Assembly: GCA_963805705.1 (NCBI GenBank)
Contig: CAWDVH010000001.1
Span: 1,984,001 to 2,048,000, forward strand
Reading direction: 5' to 3'
From: CAWDVH01 sp963805705
GTDB taxonomy: Bacteria; Actinomycetota; Actinomycetes; Streptosporangiales; Streptosporangiaceae
DNA length: 64,000 nt
The position numbers and the translations under genes are program-made. Below, in pieces: positions 25,794 to 34,715 of the stretch. The notes beneath the pieces are model-generated. The model saw only the letters and a program-made list of their open reading frames with translations. It made no database searches and was not told the origin of the DNA. The first letter of the stretch is position 1; each line of letters opens with the position of its first letter.

Positions 25794-25813
25794 AAACCTG
25801 CCGAGATTCCTGT

Positions 25814-25862
25814 CTTAGAATACGTTTGTCGTATCACGGCCACCCCCTCGCTGCTCCTATAT
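25814..25862. promoter_or_regulatory. Conserved promoter box, copy 1
   Basis: The 49-nt core of the divergent promoter. It contains a -10-like TAGAAT and an inverted repeat ATACG-TTTGT-CGTAT (25820-25834), followed by CTCGCTGCTCCTATAT. It is almost unchanged at 42315-42364, although the rest of the two intergenic regions differs clearly, which marks it as functional. Confidence 0.62.
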
Positions 25863-25920
25863 GCGCACGAGGCTGACGGACCGACATATGTCCGAAATAA
25901 GCCTTCGCGGGCGGGCCGGG

Positions 25921-27338
25921 CAGCGAAATTCAGGTGAGGTGGGGCGATGAGGGTCGCGGTTGTGGGCCTGGGGTATGTGGGTACGGTGACGGCGGCGTGC
26001 CTGGCTGCTGGCGGTCATGAGGTGTGGGGGGCTGATGTTGATGCGGCGAAGGTGGGGGAGATCTGTGCGGGGCGCAGCCCGGTAGCCGAGCCGGGGCTGG
26101 ATGTGCTGGTGGCGCGGGGTGTGGCGGGCGGGAGCCTGCATGCGACGACGTCGTGCGCGGAGGCGGTGGGCGGGGCTGAGGTGTCGCTGGTGTGCGTGGG
26201 GACCCCGTCGGATGCGCGGGGGGGCACGGACCTGTCGTATCTGCGCCGTGCGGTGGATGATATTGCCGCGGCGCTGGCCGCGGCGGCGCCGGGGGGCGGG
26301 CGGCATGCGGTGGTGATCCGCTCTACGGTCCCGCCGGGGACGGTCGAGGACGTGGTCATTCCCGCGATCGAGCGGGGGCTGGCCGGGACGGGGGCCAGCG
26401 CCGGCGCGGCGATGTGCCCGGAGTTCCTGCGGGAGGGCTCGGGGATCGCTGATTTCCACGCTGCGCCGTTCCTGGTGGTGGGCACGGCTGACCCGGCTGT
26501 GGCCGATGCGGTGACCCGCTTGTTCGGGTTCCTGGGGCAGCGTCCGCGGGTGGTGGGCACGCGGGTGGCGGAGGCGCTGAAGTACACCTGCAACGCCTTC
26601 CATGCCACCAAGGTGTCGTTCGCTAACGAGGTCTCCCGGCTCTACCGGCTGCTGGGCGTGGACTCCCGTGAGGTCATGTCCTTGTTCTGCGAGGACCAGG
26701 TCCTCAATATCTCCCCGGCCTACCTGCGGCCCGGGTTCGCGTTCGGCGGGTCGTGCCTGCCCAAGGACCTGCGGTCGCTGCTGCACCTGGCCCGGGTCAG
26801 CGGCGCTGACCTGCCCCTGCTGGCGGGGACCCTGGCCACCAACGAGCTGGTGATCAGCGAGGTCGTCAACCGGGTGGTGGCCAGCGACGCCCGTACCGTC
26901 GCCCTGCTCGGGCTGAGCTTCAAGGCCGATACCGACGACCTGCGCGAGAGCCCCAGCGTCGAGCTCGCCGAGCGGCTCCTCGGCAAAGGCTTCGACCTGC
27001 GCATCTACGACCCCGTCGTCCACCCGGCCCGTCTCATCGGCGCTAACCTCCGGCACGTCCAGGCCAAGCTCCCGCACCTGCAGAAACTCCTGGCCGCTGA
27101 TCCCGCTGATGCCCTGCGCGGCGCCGGGATCGCCATCATCACCTCCGCCGACCCCCCCACCCTGGCCGCCCTGCACGCCGCCCCCCCGCCCCGCATCCTT
27201 GACCTCACCGGCCGGCTGGGCGCCGCCGCCGAGGCCCTGCCCGGCTACGAAGGACTCAGCTGGTGACCCGCATCCTCATCATCGTCCAGAACCTCCCGGT
27301 ACCCTTCGACCGCCGCGTCTGGCTCGAATGCCAGGCGC
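25921..27338 (+). repeat. Duplicated block B, copy 1 (dehydrogenase gene plus start of glycosyltransferase)
   Basis: 1418 bp that appear identical to 42431-43848 (offset 16510), in the same orientation. It begins 26 nt before the dehydrogenase start and ends 76 bp into the glycosyltransferase gene. Confidence 0.92.
25947..27266 (+). CDS. AlgD-like nucleotide-sugar (GDP-mannose/UDP-glucose) 6-dehydrogenase, copy 1
   Basis: A 439-residue NAD-dependent four-electron dehydrogenase converting an NDP-hexose to the NDP-uronic acid. Rossmann GLGYVGTV (7-14), Glu in MCPEFLREGSGI, Lys212 and Asn216 in LKYTCNAFHATKVSFANEV, and catalytic Cys270 in FAFGGSCLPKDLRSL; the second Rossmann domain follows (VALLGLSFKADTDDLRESPS). 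NISPAYLRPGFAFGGSCLPK and the residue numbering are closer to GDP-mannose dehydrogenase AlgD than to typical UDP-glucose dehydrogenases, so GDP-mannuronate is my first guess. ATG follows GGTGAGGTGGGGCG. The stop overlaps the glycosyltransferase GTG by 4 nt. Confidence 0.9.
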   Translation: MRVAVVGLGYVGTVTAACLAAGGHEVWGADVDAAKVGEICAGRSPVAEPGLDVLVARGVAGGSLHATTSCAEAVGGAEVSLVCVGTPSDARGGTDLSYLRRAVDDIAAALAAAAPGGGRHAVVIRSTVPPGTVEDVVIPAIERGLAGTGASAGAAMCPEFLREGSGIADFHAAPFLVVGTADPAVADAVTRLFGFLGQRPRVVGTRVAEALKYTCNAFHATKVSFANEVSRLYRLLGVDSREVMSLFCEDQVLNISPAYLRPGFAFGGSCLPKDLRSLLHLARVSGADLPLLAGTLATNELVISEVVNRVVASDARTVALLGLSFKADTDDLRESPSVELAERLLGKGFDLRIYDPVVHPARLIGANLRHVQAKLPHLQKLLAADPADALRGAGIAIITSADPPTLAALHAAPPPRILDLTGRLGAAAEALPGYEGLSW

Positions 27339-28474
27339 TCGTCTCGGCGGGCTACCGGGTTACCGTCGTGTGCCCCAAGGGCGACGGTGACCCGGCGTAC
27401 GACGTCGTTGACACGGTGGAGCTGCACAAGTACCGGCCTTACGCTCCCGGCGGCAGCAAGGTCGGCTTCATCACCGAATACGTGTACTCGTTCCTCGCCA
27501 CCGCCTGGGTGACGCTCAAGGCGCGGCGATCGGGCCGGTTCGACGTGCTCCAGGCCTGCAACCCGCCAGACATCTTCTGGCCGATCGCCATGGCCTTGCG
27601 CGCCGTCGACCGCACCCGGTTCGTGTTTGACCATCACGACCTGTGCCCTGAGCTGTACCAGTCCCGGTTCCCTGAGGGCTCGAAGCTGCCCTACAAGGGG
27701 CTGCGGGCGCTGGAGCGCAGGACACACCGCGCTGCCGACCACGTCATCTCCACTAACGATTCCTACCGGGATATTGCCGTGCGGCGGAGCGGCAAGTCGC
27801 CCTCCGACGTCACCGTCGTCCGCACTGGCCCGGACCCGCAGCGGCTGCAGCGCGGGCCTGCCTACGCTGAGCTGCGCCGGGGGCGCCGGTACCTGGCCGC
27901 GTACATCGGCGTCATGGGACCGCAGGACGGCGTCGATATCGTCCTGCGCGCCGCTGACATCGTGGTTCATCAGCTTCACCGCGAGGACATCGCCTTCACC
28001 CTGATCGGCTCGGGCGACTGCTTCGACGACCTGGTGGCATTGCGTGACGAACTGGGCCTGGCCGGCCACGTGGAGTTCACCGGACGGGCACCCGATGAGC
28101 TGGTCACGCGCATCATGTCGACCGCCGATGTCGGCCTGTCGCCCGACCCCAAGAATCCGCTCAACGACCTGTCCACGATGAATAAGTCGATGGAGTACAT
28201 GGCGTTCGAGCTTCCCGTGCTGGCCTTCGACCTGCATGAGACGCGTGTCTCGGTGGCCGAGGCCGGCGTCTACGTCAAGCCCAACGACGTGCACGACTAT
28301 GCCGCGGCTCTCGTGGAGCTCATGGACGACGAGCCCAAGCGCACGGCGCTGGGGAAGCGGGGGCGGGTCCGCGTTGAGCAGGAGCTGGCGTGGAGTTTCC
28401 AGCAGCGCGCCTATCTCGACGTCTACCGGGACCTGACCGGCGATAGCACGACCCTCGACCGAGCCGGGAGCTGA
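27263..28474 (+). CDS. Glycosyltransferase family 4
   Basis: A 403-residue GT-B retaining glycosyltransferase. The N-terminal domain starts ILIIVQNLPVPFDRRVWLEC, DHHDLCPELYQSRFPEGS is near the acceptor cleft, and the C-terminal nucleotide-sugar domain has YIGVMGPQDGVDIVLRAADI and the MEYMAFELPVLAFDLHET segment (E-x7-E region). It would add a sugar to the undecaprenyl-linked repeat unit on the cytoplasmic side. GTG start overlaps the dehydrogenase stop (GTGA). The first 26 codons recur as a stub at 43773. Confidence 0.9.
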   Translation: MTRILIIVQNLPVPFDRRVWLECQALVSAGYRVTVVCPKGDGDPAYDVVDTVELHKYRPYAPGGSKVGFITEYVYSFLATAWVTLKARRSGRFDVLQACNPPDIFWPIAMALRAVDRTRFVFDHHDLCPELYQSRFPEGSKLPYKGLRALERRTHRAADHVISTNDSYRDIAVRRSGKSPSDVTVVRTGPDPQRLQRGPAYAELRRGRRYLAAYIGVMGPQDGVDIVLRAADIVVHQLHREDIAFTLIGSGDCFDDLVALRDELGLAGHVEFTGRAPDELVTRIMSTADVGLSPDPKNPLNDLSTMNKSMEYMAFELPVLAFDLHETRVSVAEAGVYVKPNDVHDYAAALVELMDDEPKRTALGKRGRVRVEQELAWSFQQRAYLDVYRDLTGDSTTLDRAGS

Positions 28475-28475
28475 T

Positions 28476-30383
28476 ATGTGCGGGATCGCGGGGTGCTACC
28501 AGCAGGCTGACGGCCACAAGCTGGTTGACATCATGAGTGACCGGATCGCGCATCGCGGGCCGGACTCGGCCGGGACCTGGAGTCACGAAGACGACCGCGT
28601 GACGGTGCAGCTTGGCTTCCGGCGGCTTTCGATCATTGACCTCAGCGCCGCGGCTGACCAGCCGCTGTCCAAGCAGGGCCTGACGCTCGTCTATAACGGC
28701 GAGCTGTACAACTACAAGGCGCTGCGCGCGGAGCTGATCGCCCGCGGCGTTCGCTTCGACACCGAATCTGACACCGAGGTCGTGCTGGAGGCCTGGCGGC
28801 ACTGGGGATCTGATGCCCTGCGCCGGTTCCGTGGCATGTTCGCGTTCGCGCTGGTCGACGAGCGCACCGGCGAGCTCATCCTGGCGCGTGACCCGCTCGG
28901 CATCAAGCCGCTGTACTACCTGCGCCGGGGCGAGGGGGTCGTCTTCGCCTCCGAGCTCAAGGCGCTGGTGGCCGCGGCCGGCTCCGAGCTGCGGATCGAG
29001 CCGGGCGCTCTGGTGGCCTCGATGCTCTACTACTGGCTGCCCGAGCAGCGATGCGCCATCGACGGCGTGCAGAAGCTTCCCGGCGGATCGTGGGCACGCT
29101 TCCGCCCGGACGGCCGTTGCTCCCTGCAGCACTACTGGCGCCTGGCCGATGTCGCGGCGGAGGCGGCGGCCGGCCCGCCGGTCGACCTCGGCCCGGTGAT
29201 CGAGGAGTCAGTCACCGCGCATCTGGTATCCGACGTGCCGGTGTCCAGCTTCCTGTCCGGCGGCCTGGACTCAAGCATCATCACCGTCCTGGCTCACCAG
29301 GCTGAACCCGGAATTGACGCCTATACGATCACCTTCCGTCCTGAGGACCAGCGGCTGGAGGCCATGCCCGACGACGCCGTGTACGCGCGGAAGGTCGCGG
29401 CGCGCTTCGGCATCGACCTGCACGAGATCGAGATCTCGCCCAACATCGTGGACCTCCTGCCCCGCATGGTCGACGTGCTCGATGAGCCGATCGGCGATCC
29501 GGCCGCGATCAACACCCTGCTCATGTGCGAAGCGGCGCGCGAGCGCGGCATCAAGGTGATCCTCTCCGGCATGGGCGCCGACGAGCTATTCGGCGGCTAC
29601 CGCAAGCACCTCGCCTGCCTGATGGCCAGCCGGTACAGCCAGCTGCCGGGCTTTGCCCGCGCGTCCGCGCGAGCCACCGTCGACCGGCTCCCGGTCAGCG
29701 TGCGGGGCCGCGGTCTGCGCTACCCGCGCTGGGCGAAGCGCTTCCTGACCTTCGCCGAGCTGCCGGAGGAGCCGCGGTTCCGCCGCAGCTACACGCTGTA
29801 CGACCCGGCGGAGCTGGCCGCCCTCGTCAGCCCGGACCTGGGTGGCTATGTCGACCAGGTCATCGGGGAGCACAGCGAGATCTACAACGACAACTCGCTG
29901 GACGACGAGGTCAACCGGATGTGCCTGGCTGACTCGCGCATGTTCCTGCCCGGGCTCAACCTCGCCTATACCGACCGGGCCAGCATGGCGGCTTCCGTCG
30001 AGGTACGCGTCCCCTTCGTAGATCCCATCGTGGCGCAGGCCGCGTTCTCGATCGAGGGCAGCGCGAAGATCCACGGGCGCCAGGCCAAGGTGGCGCTCAA
30101 GCGGGCCGCCGAAAGCTGGCTGCCACACGAGATCGTGCACCGGCCCAAGGCATCCTTCAGCGCCCCCCTTCGCGCGTGGGTGCGCGGTGACCTGCACGAG
30201 GTCATCCGGGACGTGCTCGTCGGAGGCGAGCTCGTGCAGTCGGGGATGATCCGCCGGGATGCGCTGGCGCGCCTCATCGCCGACGACCAGGCCGGCCGCG
30301 AGGACCGATCCAAGCAGATATGGCAGCTGCTGTCGCTGGAGCTGTGGTATCGCAACGCCCAGTCCAAGGGCGTGTCGGCATGA
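28476..30383 (+). CDS. asnB: Asparagine synthase (glutamine-hydrolysing) family amidotransferase
   Basis: A 635-residue two-domain enzyme. The N-terminal Ntn glutaminase has Cys2 (MCGIAGCYQQ), HRGPDSAGTW and VYNGELYNYKALR; the C-terminal ATP-pyrophosphatase synthetase has the P-loop SSFLSGGLDSSIITVLA and SGMGADELFGGYRKH. All catalytic motifs are intact. In polysaccharide loci such proteins are thought to amidate sugar carboxylates rather than aspartate; with a uronate-forming dehydrogenase two genes upstream, uronamide formation is a reasonable inference. It starts 1 nt after the glycosyltransferase stop. Confidence 0.88.
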   Translation: MCGIAGCYQQADGHKLVDIMSDRIAHRGPDSAGTWSHEDDRVTVQLGFRRLSIIDLSAAADQPLSKQGLTLVYNGELYNYKALRAELIARGVRFDTESDTEVVLEAWRHWGSDALRRFRGMFAFALVDERTGELILARDPLGIKPLYYLRRGEGVVFASELKALVAAAGSELRIEPGALVASMLYYWLPEQRCAIDGVQKLPGGSWARFRPDGRCSLQHYWRLADVAAEAAAGPPVDLGPVIEESVTAHLVSDVPVSSFLSGGLDSSIITVLAHQAEPGIDAYTITFRPEDQRLEAMPDDAVYARKVAARFGIDLHEIEISPNIVDLLPRMVDVLDEPIGDPAAINTLLMCEAARERGIKVILSGMGADELFGGYRKHLACLMASRYSQLPGFARASARATVDRLPVSVRGRGLRYPRWAKRFLTFAELPEEPRFRRSYTLYDPAELAALVSPDLGGYVDQVIGEHSEIYNDNSLDDEVNRMCLADSRMFLPGLNLAYTDRASMAASVEVRVPFVDPIVAQAAFSIEGSAKIHGRQAKVALKRAAESWLPHEIVHRPKASFSAPLRAWVRGDLHEVIRDVLVGGELVQSGMIRRDALARLIADDQAGREDRSKQIWQLLSLELWYRNAQSKGVSA

Positions 30384-30432
30384 CGAGGACGCCTGCCGCA
30401 CATGCCAACCACAAAGCCGACCAGAGGACTCG

Positions 30433-32604
30433 ATGAAGCAGATAGCGCAGAACTACAAGTCCGGGGAGCTCAGCGTCCTCGATGTGCCGGCGCCGGTGTG
30501 CCGTCCCGGCGGCGTCCTCGTGCAGTCACTCTTCTCGCTCATCTCCACTGGCACCGAAATGATGAAGCTGACCGAGGCCAAGCTGTCGATGGCAGGCAAG
30601 GCGCGGGCGCGGCCGGACCAGGTGCGCAAGGTCCTCGACTCGGTGGCGCAGCAGGGAGCGGTCACCACCTACAAGAAGGTCATGAACCGGCTTGACTCCT
30701 ATACGCCGCTTGGCTACTCGCTCTGCGGGGTGGTGGTCGAGGTCGGGCGGGGCGCCGAGGAGTTCCACGTCGGAGAGCTGGTCGCGGCGGCCGGCAATGA
30801 GTATGCCCTGCACGCCGAGTACAACTGGGTGCCCACCAACATGTGCGTCGCCGTCCCGCGGGGCGTTTCGCCCGAGCACGCCTCCTTCGCGACCGTCGGA
30901 GCGATCGCCATGCACGGCGTACGGCGCTCCGAGGTCCAGCTGGGCGACACCGCCTGCGTTATCGGCCTGGGTCTGGTCGGCCAGCTGGTGGTCCGCCTCC
31001 TGGTCGCCTCCGGGGTGAAGGTCATCGGGCTTGACGTGCTCGAAGACCGCTGCCGGCTGGCCGAGAAGGCCGGCGCGGTGCTCTGCGCCGCGCCCACCGA
31101 TGAGGGCATGGCCGCTGCCCAGCTGGCCCTCGCCGAGATCTCCGGCGGGCGCGGGGCCGATCATGTGCTGCTCGCCGCGGGCGGGTCTTCCAACGGGCCG
31201 GTCGAGGCGGCCGCGAAGCTGGCCAGGGACCGTGCCCGCGTTGTCGACATCGGCAAGACCCGGCTGGACCTGCCGTGGAACGCCTACTACGACAAGGAAC
31301 TCGACGTCCGGTTCTCCAGGTCCTACGGGCCGGGCCGGTATGACGACCACTACGAGCTTGAGGGCATCGACTACCCGGCGGGTTATGTGCGCTGGACCGA
31401 GCGGCGCAACATTGAGTGCTTCCTCGATCTCATCGGGCGCAAGGAGATCGAGGTCGAGTCGCTCGTCTCGGGCGTCTTCCCGATGGAGAACGCGACTGCC
31501 GTCTACGACGACATCGCATCCGGCGCGCTGGCCGCCGTCGGGGTCCTGCTGGAGTACCCCGCGCGCCCGGCGGACAGCCAGCCGCGCGCGGCGAGCCAGC
31601 TGGTGTCCGCCCAGCGCCCTTCCGCGGCCCGCGGCACCGGCCAGGAGCAGCTGGCGGTCGGCTTCATCGGCGCGGGCAACTACGCGACATCCATGCTGCT
31701 GCCGCACCTGGCCCGGCTCAAGACAGTCCAGCTGGCCCACGTCGCGACCACCCGGTCGCTGTCGGCGGTCAACGCGCAGCGGAAGTTCGGCTTCACCACC
31801 GCCTCGACCACCGCGGACGCGGTGCTCGAGGACAAGTCGCTGGGCGCGATCTTCATCGTGACGCGGCATCACACGCACGCCGACCTGGTCTGCCGTGCCC
31901 TGGAGACGGGGAAGGCGGTCTTCGTCGAGAAGCCGCTGGCCCTGACCCGCGACGAGCTCGCGCGGATCATGGATGTCGTGGCGAGTACCGGCAACGACCG
32001 GCTGATGGTGGGGTTCAACCGGCGCTTCGCGCCGCTGCTGACGGAAATGCGGACGCGGTTCGGTCCGCCGAATCTCGCCTCGGTGACCCGCTACCTGGTC
32101 AACGCCGGGAAGCTGGAAGCCGACAGCTGGTACAGCAACCAGGAGCTTGAGGGGTCGCGGTTCACCGGCGAAGGCGGCCATTTCATCGACACGCTCAGCT
32201 GGTGGGCGGGCAGTCATCCGGAGGCGGTCTACGCTGCTCCCGGCCCGGAGGCCGGTGACCTGCAGGCCACCGTGCGGTTCCAGAACGGATCCAGCGGCAC
32301 CATCACCTACGTCACGACCGGCAACACCCGTTATCCCAAGGAAACGCTCGATGCGGCGGGCGGCGGCCGAAGCGCGCGGCTCGATAACTTCCAGAAGGCT
32401 GCCGTCTGGATCGGACGCCGGCACAGCAGCACGCGGTCGCGCGGCGCGCAGGACAAGGGCCAGCGGCTCGAGCTGGAGCACTTTGTCGAGGCTTGCCGGA
32501 GCGGCGCGCAGATGCCTATCTCGCTCGACTCCCTGGCGGCGACCACCCGGGCGACCATCGCGGTAGGTGAGAGCTTGTCGAGCGGTCGCCTGGAGCAGGT
32601 GTGA
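30433..32604 (+). CDS. Bi-domain oxidoreductase: zinc-type alcohol dehydrogenase-like plus Gfo/Idh/MocA
   Basis: A 723-residue fusion. Residues about 1-365 are a medium-chain dehydrogenase (GYSLCGVVVEVGRGAEEF, then cofactor fold VIGLGLVGQLVVRLL); residues about 395-720 are a Gfo/Idh/MocA oxidoreductase (VGFIGAGNYATSMLLPHL, and VFVEKPLALTRDELA with the catalytic EKP). The same fusion is known beside heparinase-like genes in exopolysaccharide loci and probably oxidises or epimerises a sugar nucleotide. The ATG at 30433 (AGAGGA upstream) starts the first fold; upstream in-frame codons belong to the end of the asnB-like gene in another frame. The stop overlaps the next GTG. Confidence 0.88.
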   Translation: MKQIAQNYKSGELSVLDVPAPVCRPGGVLVQSLFSLISTGTEMMKLTEAKLSMAGKARARPDQVRKVLDSVAQQGAVTTYKKVMNRLDSYTPLGYSLCGVVVEVGRGAEEFHVGELVAAAGNEYALHAEYNWVPTNMCVAVPRGVSPEHASFATVGAIAMHGVRRSEVQLGDTACVIGLGLVGQLVVRLLVASGVKVIGLDVLEDRCRLAEKAGAVLCAAPTDEGMAAAQLALAEISGGRGADHVLLAAGGSSNGPVEAAAKLARDRARVVDIGKTRLDLPWNAYYDKELDVRFSRSYGPGRYDDHYELEGIDYPAGYVRWTERRNIECFLDLIGRKEIEVESLVSGVFPMENATAVYDDIASGALAAVGVLLEYPARPADSQPRAASQLVSAQRPSAARGTGQEQLAVGFIGAGNYATSMLLPHLARLKTVQLAHVATTRSLSAVNAQRKFGFTTASTTADAVLEDKSLGAIFIVTRHHTHADLVCRALETGKAVFVEKPLALTRDELARIMDVVASTGNDRLMVGFNRRFAPLLTEMRTRFGPPNLASVTRYLVNAGKLEADSWYSNQELEGSRFTGEGGHFIDTLSWWAGSHPEAVYAAPGPEAGDLQATVRFQNGSSGTITYVTTGNTRYPKETLDAAGGGRSARLDNFQKAAVWIGRRHSSTRSRGAQDKGQRLELEHFVEACRSGAQMPISLDSLAATTRATIAVGESLSSGRLEQV

Positions 32605-34715
32605 GCAGCACCGGCACATCAGGGCTCGGCTGGTATGCACTCAGGGTCGCCCGGATGTCGCCTGCTGAGGTGGCATGGCGGGCCCGTGACCAGGCAATTC
32701 GTACTGCCTGGTCACGTCGGCAAGTGACCCGCGAGCAGATTGCCGTGACATCCAGGGCGGCTGTGCCGCCCCCGGCGGGCGGGCGCCGGCTGGCCGTCGT
32801 CCTGCCGCCGGATACCGCGCAGGGCGTGCCCGCGGCGGCTAGGGCGTCAGTCCTGGAGGCTGCGGACCGGCTCATGCGCGGGGAATGGGAAGTGCTGGGC
32901 GTCGCCAGGACCGACATGGTGCAGCCCGACTGGTTCTACGATCCCGTGACCGGCCGTCACGCCGCCGCAGATCGCTATGCCTTCCGGATCAACCACCGCT
33001 CTGAGGAGCAGACCGGCAACGTCAAGCAGGTCTGGGAAATCTCCCGGCTGCAGCACCTGACCCTGCTGGCCACCGCATGGTTCCTGACCCACGATGAGCC
33101 ATACGCGTGCCGCGTGGCCGACCAGCTGCGCTCCTGGTGGCGGGAGAATCCCTTCCTGACCGGCGTGCACTGGACGAGCGGCATAGAGATCGGCATCCGC
33201 CTGATCAGCCTGGTCTGGATCCGGCGCCTGCTGGACGACTGGCCTGGCGTCGCCGACCTCTTCGAGCGTGACGAACTCGCGGTACAGCAGATTTACTGGC
33301 ACCAGCAGTACCTAGCCGCCTTCACGAGCCGTGGCTCCTCGGCCAACAACCACGTCATCGCCGAAGCGGCCGGGCAGCTCGTGGCCAGCTGCGCCTTCCC
33401 GTGGTTCCCGCAGAGCCAGCGCTGGCGGGGGAAGTCCGCGCGCCTGCTGGAGCGCGAGCTGGTCCGCAATACCTTCCCTTCGGGCATCGGCCGCGAGCTG
33501 GCCTCTGACTATCAGTGCTTTGTCGCTGAGCTCGGGATTCTCGCTGCGGTTGAGGCGCGGGCCAGCGGCTACCCGTTGAGCGACGCTGCGTGGCAGCGCC
33601 TGGGGGCGATGGTCGACAGCACCGCGGCCCTTCTCGACGAACGGCTGCGGCCGCCCCGGCAGGGGGACGGCGACGAGGGCCTCGCGCTGCTGCTCGACGC
33701 TCCCGTGCCCAACCGCTGGCCATCGCTGCTGGCGCTCGGGGAGGTGCTCTTCGGCCGTCTCGACTGGTGGCCACGCACGGTGGCTGACGCGGGAAGCTCG
33801 ATCATCGGTGCCCTGACCAGCACGACGCCCGCCATCGCGGGCCGGCCCGCGCAGCGGCCGTCGCGCTTCGCTGACGCCGGGGTGACCGTGCTGCGCACCA
33901 CCGGAGGGCCAGCCCCGGAGATCTGGTGCCGCTGTGACGGGGGACCGCACGGATTTCTCAGCATCGCCGCGCATGCTCACGCCGATGCTCTCTCCGTGGA
34001 GGTCCGCTACGGTGGCGTGGATATTCTCGCTGATCCTGGCACCTACTGCTACCACGGCGAGCCCGCCTGGCGTTCCTATTTTCGCTCGACGATCGCCCAC
34101 AATACCGTGGAGCTCGACGGCCGGAGCCAGTCCAGCGAGGGCGGCCCGTTCCTCTGGCTGCGTCATGCGAACGGCCGGGAGATCGACGTCCTGGACGCCG
34201 GCGAGGTCGCCGAGTGGACCGCAGAACACGACGGCTACCTGTCACTCGACCCGCCGGCGCAGCATCGTCGCTCGGTTCGGCTGGACCGGACGTCGCGCAG
34301 TGTCGATATCGTCGACCAGATCGACGGCGGCCCGCACGATGTCCGCCTTTCCTTTCATCTGGGCCCCGATGTCGAGGCGGAACTCGACGGGTCCTGCGCC
34401 GTGCTGAGCTGGCCGGGCGCCGTCACACCCGCAACGGCGCGGCTGGAGCTGCCGACCGGGCTGCGGTGGAGCCTGCACCGGGGTGAGACGGACCCTATCC
34501 TGGGCTGGTACTCCCGTGGCCTGGGACGACGAGTTCCCGCGGGCACGCTGGTCGGACGCGGGCGCTCAGCCCCGGACGCTGCCTTCAGCACGCGGCTGGA
34601 GTTCGTGGACGTTGGCCAGGCGATGACGCCGGCCGATGAGCGATCAGCCGAAACATGGCCAGGCGGCGATGCCCTGGTGCCAGAGATACCGAGGATTCAA
34701 GCGGAGGCCGGATGA
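32601..34715 (+). CDS. Heparinase II/III-like protein (alginate-lyase superfamily)
   Basis: A 704-residue protein with an alpha/alpha-toroid followed by a beta-sandwich. SSANNHVIAEAAGQL holds the N-N-H trio of the toroid cleft, SDYQCFVAELGIL the adjoining tyrosine, and the heparinase signature FLSIAAHAHADALSVEVRYG plus DILADPGTYCYHGEPAWR opens the C-terminal half. The fold cleaves uronate-containing polysaccharides by beta-elimination. No signal peptide is visible, which is usual for the version paired with the bi-domain oxidoreductase, so the compartment is uncertain. GTG start overlaps the upstream stop; the stop overlaps the next ATG (ATGA). Confidence 0.86.
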   Translation: MSSTGTSGLGWYALRVARMSPAEVAWRARDQAIRTAWSRRQVTREQIAVTSRAAVPPPAGGRRLAVVLPPDTAQGVPAAARASVLEAADRLMRGEWEVLGVARTDMVQPDWFYDPVTGRHAAADRYAFRINHRSEEQTGNVKQVWEISRLQHLTLLATAWFLTHDEPYACRVADQLRSWWRENPFLTGVHWTSGIEIGIRLISLVWIRRLLDDWPGVADLFERDELAVQQIYWHQQYLAAFTSRGSSANNHVIAEAAGQLVASCAFPWFPQSQRWRGKSARLLERELVRNTFPSGIGRELASDYQCFVAELGILAAVEARASGYPLSDAAWQRLGAMVDSTAALLDERLRPPRQGDGDEGLALLLDAPVPNRWPSLLALGEVLFGRLDWWPRTVADAGSSIIGALTSTTPAIAGRPAQRPSRFADAGVTVLRTTGGPAPEIWCRCDGGPHGFLSIAAHAHADALSVEVRYGGVDILADPGTYCYHGEPAWRSYFRSTIAHNTVELDGRSQSSEGGPFLWLRHANGREIDVLDAGEVAEWTAEHDGYLSLDPPAQHRRSVRLDRTSRSVDIVDQIDGGPHDVRLSFHLGPDVEAELDGSCAVLSWPGAVTPATARLELPTGLRWSLHRGETDPILGWYSRGLGRRVPAGTLVGRGRSAPDAAFSTRLEFVDVGQAMTPADERSAETWPGGDALVPEIPRIQAEAG

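Noticed and set aside
30526..32640. A 704-codon reverse frame over the bi-domain oxidoreductase.
   Set aside because: The forward frame has two complete Rossmann domains; the reverse frame has none.
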